DNA of 64,000 nucleotides from Atrina japonica (Eukaryota > Mollusca > Bivalvia > Pterioida > Pinnidae): the NCBI GenBank assembly GCA_030159075.1, contig BROG01000508.1, positions 469,501 to 533,500 of the forward strand, in the 5' to 3' direction. Positions 59,936 through 64,000 of the stretch are shown here, in pieces. A program made the translations under genes and the position numbers. Under the pieces are notes generated by a model that ran no database searches, was not told the origin of the DNA, and saw nothing but the letters and a program-made list of their open reading frames with translations. Within the stretch, counting starts at the first letter, position 1, and each line of letters starts with the position of its first letter.

Positions 59936-62900
59936 TCACCACTCAATAGAATGTTCATCTCTAAGAATTATTTCGTCCATATCAGTGTCACCTGAAGGAA
60001 CCTCTTTAATTAAATATATGTTTCTTGTGCTGGAACGTCTTTTACCACAGCATTTTCTTATGCCACACTCTGTATTTTTGTCCAATTCATCTGTCACTTG
60101 ATATACATATTCTCGCTTTTCAGAATCTATGCATATCCCAAAAGTGGTTTTGTTCATCCCTCTTAAATTTACTTTTCGTGTCTAAAGATGAAAAACATCA
60201 AATCAAACCAAACTTTTTGTTGTAGACCAGTAGGTGTACTTGGATCGAGAGCCAGGCTGGTGTACAGCGTTTTCAATTCTTTTTCATCAATGGCCTGTGT
60301 GTGGTCAATTTTTCCTGTGAAGAATAAAACGTTTTCCCATGCAACTTGTCATAACTAAAGAGCGCGTAGAACTATCCGTATGATAATCAAAAGGTTAACT
60401 ACCCATCATCTTATGTAAATTGGACTATATCATGTTACTACACTGTTTAACAGGTTTGTCCACCTGACGGTTAATATTGAATTGAGCAAAAAGAAATGTT
60501 TTACTCCATTTAAGAGGACTGTTAACAGGAGTAATGGCGTCGATTAAGCGGGGTATTGTAGCAATTCGGAAATACGCAAATTATATGCTGAAACTCTTTT
60601 AGAAGTCAACGCGATTTAGGTTTGAGCAAACATGTTATATTGTGGGAAAGTCAAGCTTTTAGATATTTTTTGTGTAAAACGTGCCATTTTTTTACATTTC
60701 GATTAACTATTGCTGTTCATTCTATAACGGCAAATAAACAAAATAAGGTTGCAGCTTCATGTTCCATATATATTAAGTCCAACATCACGTACACAACAAA
60801 ACATTGGTTTTACATTTTACAAAAGTTTAATATTAAACCCTAAAACAGGTTCTGAAAACTGTTTTGAAGAAATATTCCACCCTCACAAGCAGACTGTTAC
60901 TTGTTTGACAGGTGTGTGACGTCATGTAGACAGTGTTGCGATGTAATCAAACTATCGTACTTAGTGTCCTTTGAAATATTTGGTATATAAGCAAATTTGC
61001 GTTTTATGTTTTGGGGTATTTTAAGATAATTTTAAATGCACTACGTTTTTCTTTAGACAGCTAATCCGACACATTGCAGCTTCAAAACAAAAAAAAAAGT
61101 GTTGCAATTCTAGTATCTTTGTAACTCTGTTTTCATATATACCCTTCTGAGTATGTTTTGAACAAGAAGGAATGATGTAAGTTATACTTGTTAGTTAAAA
61201 TTCTGGTTTAACTAAATATGTTACATGAATATAGCCTTCTAGATTTCTTCTAGATCCTTTTTCGATTGACTCATTAATAATAGGTGAATATCAAGCATGT
61301 GCTTCAAATTAAAGTATATTTAGATATGTGACCTAATAATGTTGTAACTGTTGAAATATTTTATGAGTATATTCCATTGTTAGTCGTAAAAATCCACATA
61401 AGAATACGCATATCAAAGAAAACATAGTTCAATTACAGTAAAATCTCATTATTATATGGCCACCATTTGTTCAGCCCAAATTTGGCATTATAAAGGGGTT
61501 GGCGATAGGTTGATCGGAAAGTTTAAATGGAATTATAGGGGAAATTGGAAAATTGGTCTTTTAAAAATTGTGGCCTTAGGCGAGGTGGCAAATGAAATGA
61601 GGCCACTGAGGTTTTCACTGTATTCTTATTGTAGGTTACAGAGTCGCAGGAAATTTTATCAGGATCGGTCTTGTTACACTCAATTAATTTTGCTATATAC
61701 TTTCTTGCAGCGGTGTTTATTTTAAATCATTCGCCTCTCAAGCGGGGTTACCTGTTTTCAAATCTCGGTGCTGGAGTTTACCTCAGACTTTTGAGAAAAG
61801 GCTGTGAAGTTTTTTTTTATCGGTCACTCGGTATCCGAAGTTAAAAGAATGGATAAATTCAACCGAGGTTCTATGCCACAGCTGGTTAAAGGTCCCAAAT
61901 TACATGGGTATAATGAGGTTGAGCAGTGTTTTTAATTGGGAATATGTCCTGCGCCCTCTATTCTGTTTTTTCGTTAGTCAGAGTTATCTCCCATGTCAGC
62001 AGGTATTGATTGTGAAGTCATATCTTTACGTGAGAAAACGTTGTTTTCATACAAAGATATCATTGTCACAATTGATAACTTTTCTCAGTTTACGCACAAA
62101 CAAATGATATCACAATCGATACCTGCTAAGAGGGGTGGTAACTCTGGATAATGAAAATATCTAATACACACCGTAATATGTGTTTGACAATTTACAAATA
62201 TATCCTGACGTTACGATATAGGTGAACACTTGCTGGTATTAAAAACGTACAGCCACAATCACAGTATTTCCATTAAAAAAATATCAAGGAAAATCAAACA
62301 ATGCTTGTATGGCTTTATCATAATTCCTTTACAGCTTTAATTAAGTTTGATAAGCGTTGTGTTTTTTGACTCTGGACAGAAGGAATTCAGTGTTAGACTC
62401 ATTAAAAACAGGTCATCCCTCGGGAATGTGGTATTCGGCTTTGCTGCAGCCAGTTGTAGAACATGGATCTGAAACATATATTAAAAAGATTCCAAAATCT
62501 AAGAGACAGTATAAAAACCTAGTGATAACTGAGTATACATGAACACCCGGAGGATCCAGAGGTATGATCAAGTAGGTTACCACGGAGGTATATTCTCATA
62601 TATTGTAAGGAAAATATTACGTGTTAATCACTGAGTCGAGTTAACTCGCGTATAGACCACTTCTAGGCTGAAACCTTTAACATACTGGGAATTCAAATTC
62701 TTACTTCCATAGAATATCTAGTAGTCACGGAACTGAGATGAGAATGAAAATATACATTGTAGACGAGCTGGTCTACAGAAGGTTTGCAATAGAAGCACGA
62801 GCAATTGGGTTTCCTTGTTTATGATTATACGCTATTTTGTAAAGAAAGTATATATTATTGATACGTTTTCTGACGTATCAAAACGATCATTCAATATGGA

Positions 62901-63151
62901 AAATATTTTAACTACAATAATGATGATGAAAATGATGAGGAGAATGATGATGATGACGACGACGACAATGATGGTGAGATGATGAGGAGGACGAGGAGGA
63001 GCAGGAGGAGGATGATAAAAATAATGAAGACAAGAATGACTATATTTACCTCTATTTCACGAATTCCATCTGATGTGTGGACACGTCGAACGTCGTCCCC
63101 ATACAGATGATACAGGTAACATGTTTTTCCTATTTTCGCCGAAAATAGATT
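59936..63151 (-). CDS. Unrecognised gene, last two exons
   Basis: Exon 63151-63050 (34 codons; acceptor TTGCAG, donor GTAAAT) joins in phase 0 to exon 60181-59936 (81 codons and a TGA; acceptor CATCTTTAG). The joined frame has four or more cysteines (KTCYLYHLYGDDVRRVHTS; GICIDSEKREYVYQV; TECGIRKCCGKRR) and an acidic tail (DTDMDEIILRDEHSIEW). The motif spacing looks like an extracellular or lumenal Cys-containing domain, and GKRR may be a basic cleavage site. No family is recognised and no membrane helix is seen. Upstream exons are probably outside the window or hidden beyond the minisatellite at 63.3-63.9 kb. The call rests on paired splice sites and codon-like content only. Confidence 0.5.
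60310..60395. repeat. Dispersed repeat (same as 33640-33765)
   Basis: GAAGAATAAAACGTTTTCCC, TAGAACTATCCGTATGATAA, CAAAAGGTTA. Lies in the intron of the unrecognised gene. Confidence 0.5.
60400..61430. other. Intron sequence, nothing recognised
   Basis: AT-rich with no exon-like frame on either strand that I would support. Confidence 0.3.
61436..61622 (+). mobile_element. 187-bp MITE, TA-flanked, pogo-like ends
   Basis: Left ACAGTAAAATCTCATTATTA and, inverted, right ACAGTGAAAACCTCAGTGGC. Flanked by TA. The sequence between matches 11090-11285. Confidence 0.65.
61630..62905. other. Intron sequence, nothing recognised
   Basis: Short frames at 61904 and 62357 show no family resemblance. Confidence 0.3.
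62915..63020. repeat. GAT/GAC/GGA trinucleotide-rich tract
   Basis: Imperfect trinucleotides about 30 bp inside the intron, after the donor at 63049-63048. The poly-Ser frame on the minus strand is an artefact. Confidence 0.85.
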
Positions 63152-63269
63152 CTGCAATTAAAAATGTTTGTTATAAATATTTTGATTATAAACAGGAGAA
63201 CACAGGTCAAAAGGTCAACCATATAGATGAGTGTGTACAGATATTATGGAGATTGGACGAACATAAAAG

Positions 63270-63935
63270 TCTGGGAAAACCCGAGGTGGAACCAGGTACA
63301 ATGAAGAAGGAATCAGTATGTGGGACCAGGTTTCATGGAGTAACCCAGACAGGTACAAGTTGCCATGGAGGAGTAATCCAGACATGGGACAAGGTACCAC
63401 GAAAGAGTAATCCAGACGTTGGTCCAAGTTCCATGGAGGAGTAATACAGAAGTGAGACAAGGTACCATGGAGAAGTAATCCATAGGTGAGGTCAGGTACC
63501 ATAGAGGAGTAATCCAGATATGGGACAAGGTGCCATGGAAGGATAATCCAGATATGGGACAAGGTGCCATGGAAGGATAATCCAGATATGGGACAAGGTG
63601 CCATGGAAGGATAATCCAGATATGGGACAAGGTGCCATGGAAGGATAATCCAGATATGGGACAAGGTGTCATGGAAGGATAATCCAGATATGGGACAAGG
63701 TGCCATGGAAGGATAATCCAGATATGGGACAAGGTATCATGGAGGAGTAATGCAGAGGTGGGGAAATGTGTCATGGAGGCGTAATCCATTGGTGGAACAA
63801 AGTGACATGGATGAGTAATACAGAGATGGGGCACGGTACCATGGTTGAGTAATCCAGGGGTGGGACAAAGTGCCATGGAGGAGTAATCACCCCATATCGA
63901 CCTCTCTCTGCGGCCTAGAGTCAATTGTCAAATTA
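63270..63935 (-). repeat. 34-bp minisatellite expanded inside an RT-tail repeat
   Basis: Core 63520-63735: nearly identical 34-bp units (GGGACAAGGTGCCATGGAAG + GATAATCCAGATAT); degenerate units lie on both sides. The unit resembles the element's GGGATCAGGTGTCATGGAGG + AGTAAGCATC segment. The right flank continues with the element's next block (ATCGACCTCTCTCTGCGGCC, AGAGTCAATTGTCAAAT). Two long minus-strand frames here are repeat artefacts. Confidence 0.75.
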
Positions 63936-64000
63936 AAGGCATAGAAAGACAAGTGAAAAATAACGTCCCATCGAAATCGGTATGTATTATTATTATTCTA

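Noticed and set aside
62912..63049. Poly-Ser/Leu continuation of the minus-strand frame
   Set aside because: Lies beyond the GTAAAT donor and translates a trinucleotide repeat; only 63050-63151 is taken as exon.
63215..63924. Two long minus-strand frames (163 and 203 codons)
   Set aside because: They lie wholly in the 34-bp minisatellite and its degenerate flanks; the residues repeat with the array and there is no domain.

Overview
The window is animal nuclear DNA: AT-rich, intron-dense and full of microsatellites, tRNA-derived SINEs, short inverted-repeat elements and minisatellites. The SINE types, the divergent nicotinic-receptor-like gene and the repeat style suggest a mollusc, most likely a bivalve. 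That placement is from general knowledge, not from a database search. Almost all coding sequence is in short exons, so long open frames inside repeats are misleading here.

Left third (about 1-18.4 kb): one complete gene on the + strand encodes a 12-pass SLC22-type (organic cation/anion transporter-like) protein. It has ten coding exons, about 553 residues if intron 9 uses a GC donor (545 with a GT donor). Its introns carry SINEs, TA microsatellites, a foldback element, a pogo/Tigger-like element, a perfect 162-bp tandem duplication and one hammerhead-ribozyme-bearing repeat.

Middle (18.4-30.5 kb): three minisatellite arrays (20.4-23.5 kb) are followed by a decayed tandem copy of the same transporter (25.3-30.5 kb). 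The copy has in-frame stops, frameshifts and deletions, and no recognisable first or last exon.

Right half (32.6-63.2 kb): reading the minus strand exon by exon gives (a) a C-type lectin domain in three exons, (b) a ten-cysteine Ly6/uPAR (three-finger) protein just upstream of it on the same strand, possibly one fused gene, and (c) a second, paralogous Ly6 gene at 50.3-57.4 kb with the same exon phases, including a 24-nt microexon. Between the two Ly6 genes, on the + strand, is an intronless Cys-loop ligand-gated channel subunit (45.3-46.5 kb), plus a duplicated fragment of its C-terminus. In other animals Ly6 proteins such as lynx and SLURP act on nicotinic receptors, so this grouping is notable, though a functional link is inference. 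At the right edge are the last two exons of a minus-strand gene that I do not recognise.

Mobile DNA: at least four tRNA-related SINE groups; a dispersed repeat whose longest copy carries the end of a reverse-transcriptase-like reading frame; several TIR elements; and a family of about 330-340-bp units carrying hammerhead ribozyme motifs, present twice as head-to-tail dimers (retrozyme-like). One of these ribozymes has an intact catalytic core.
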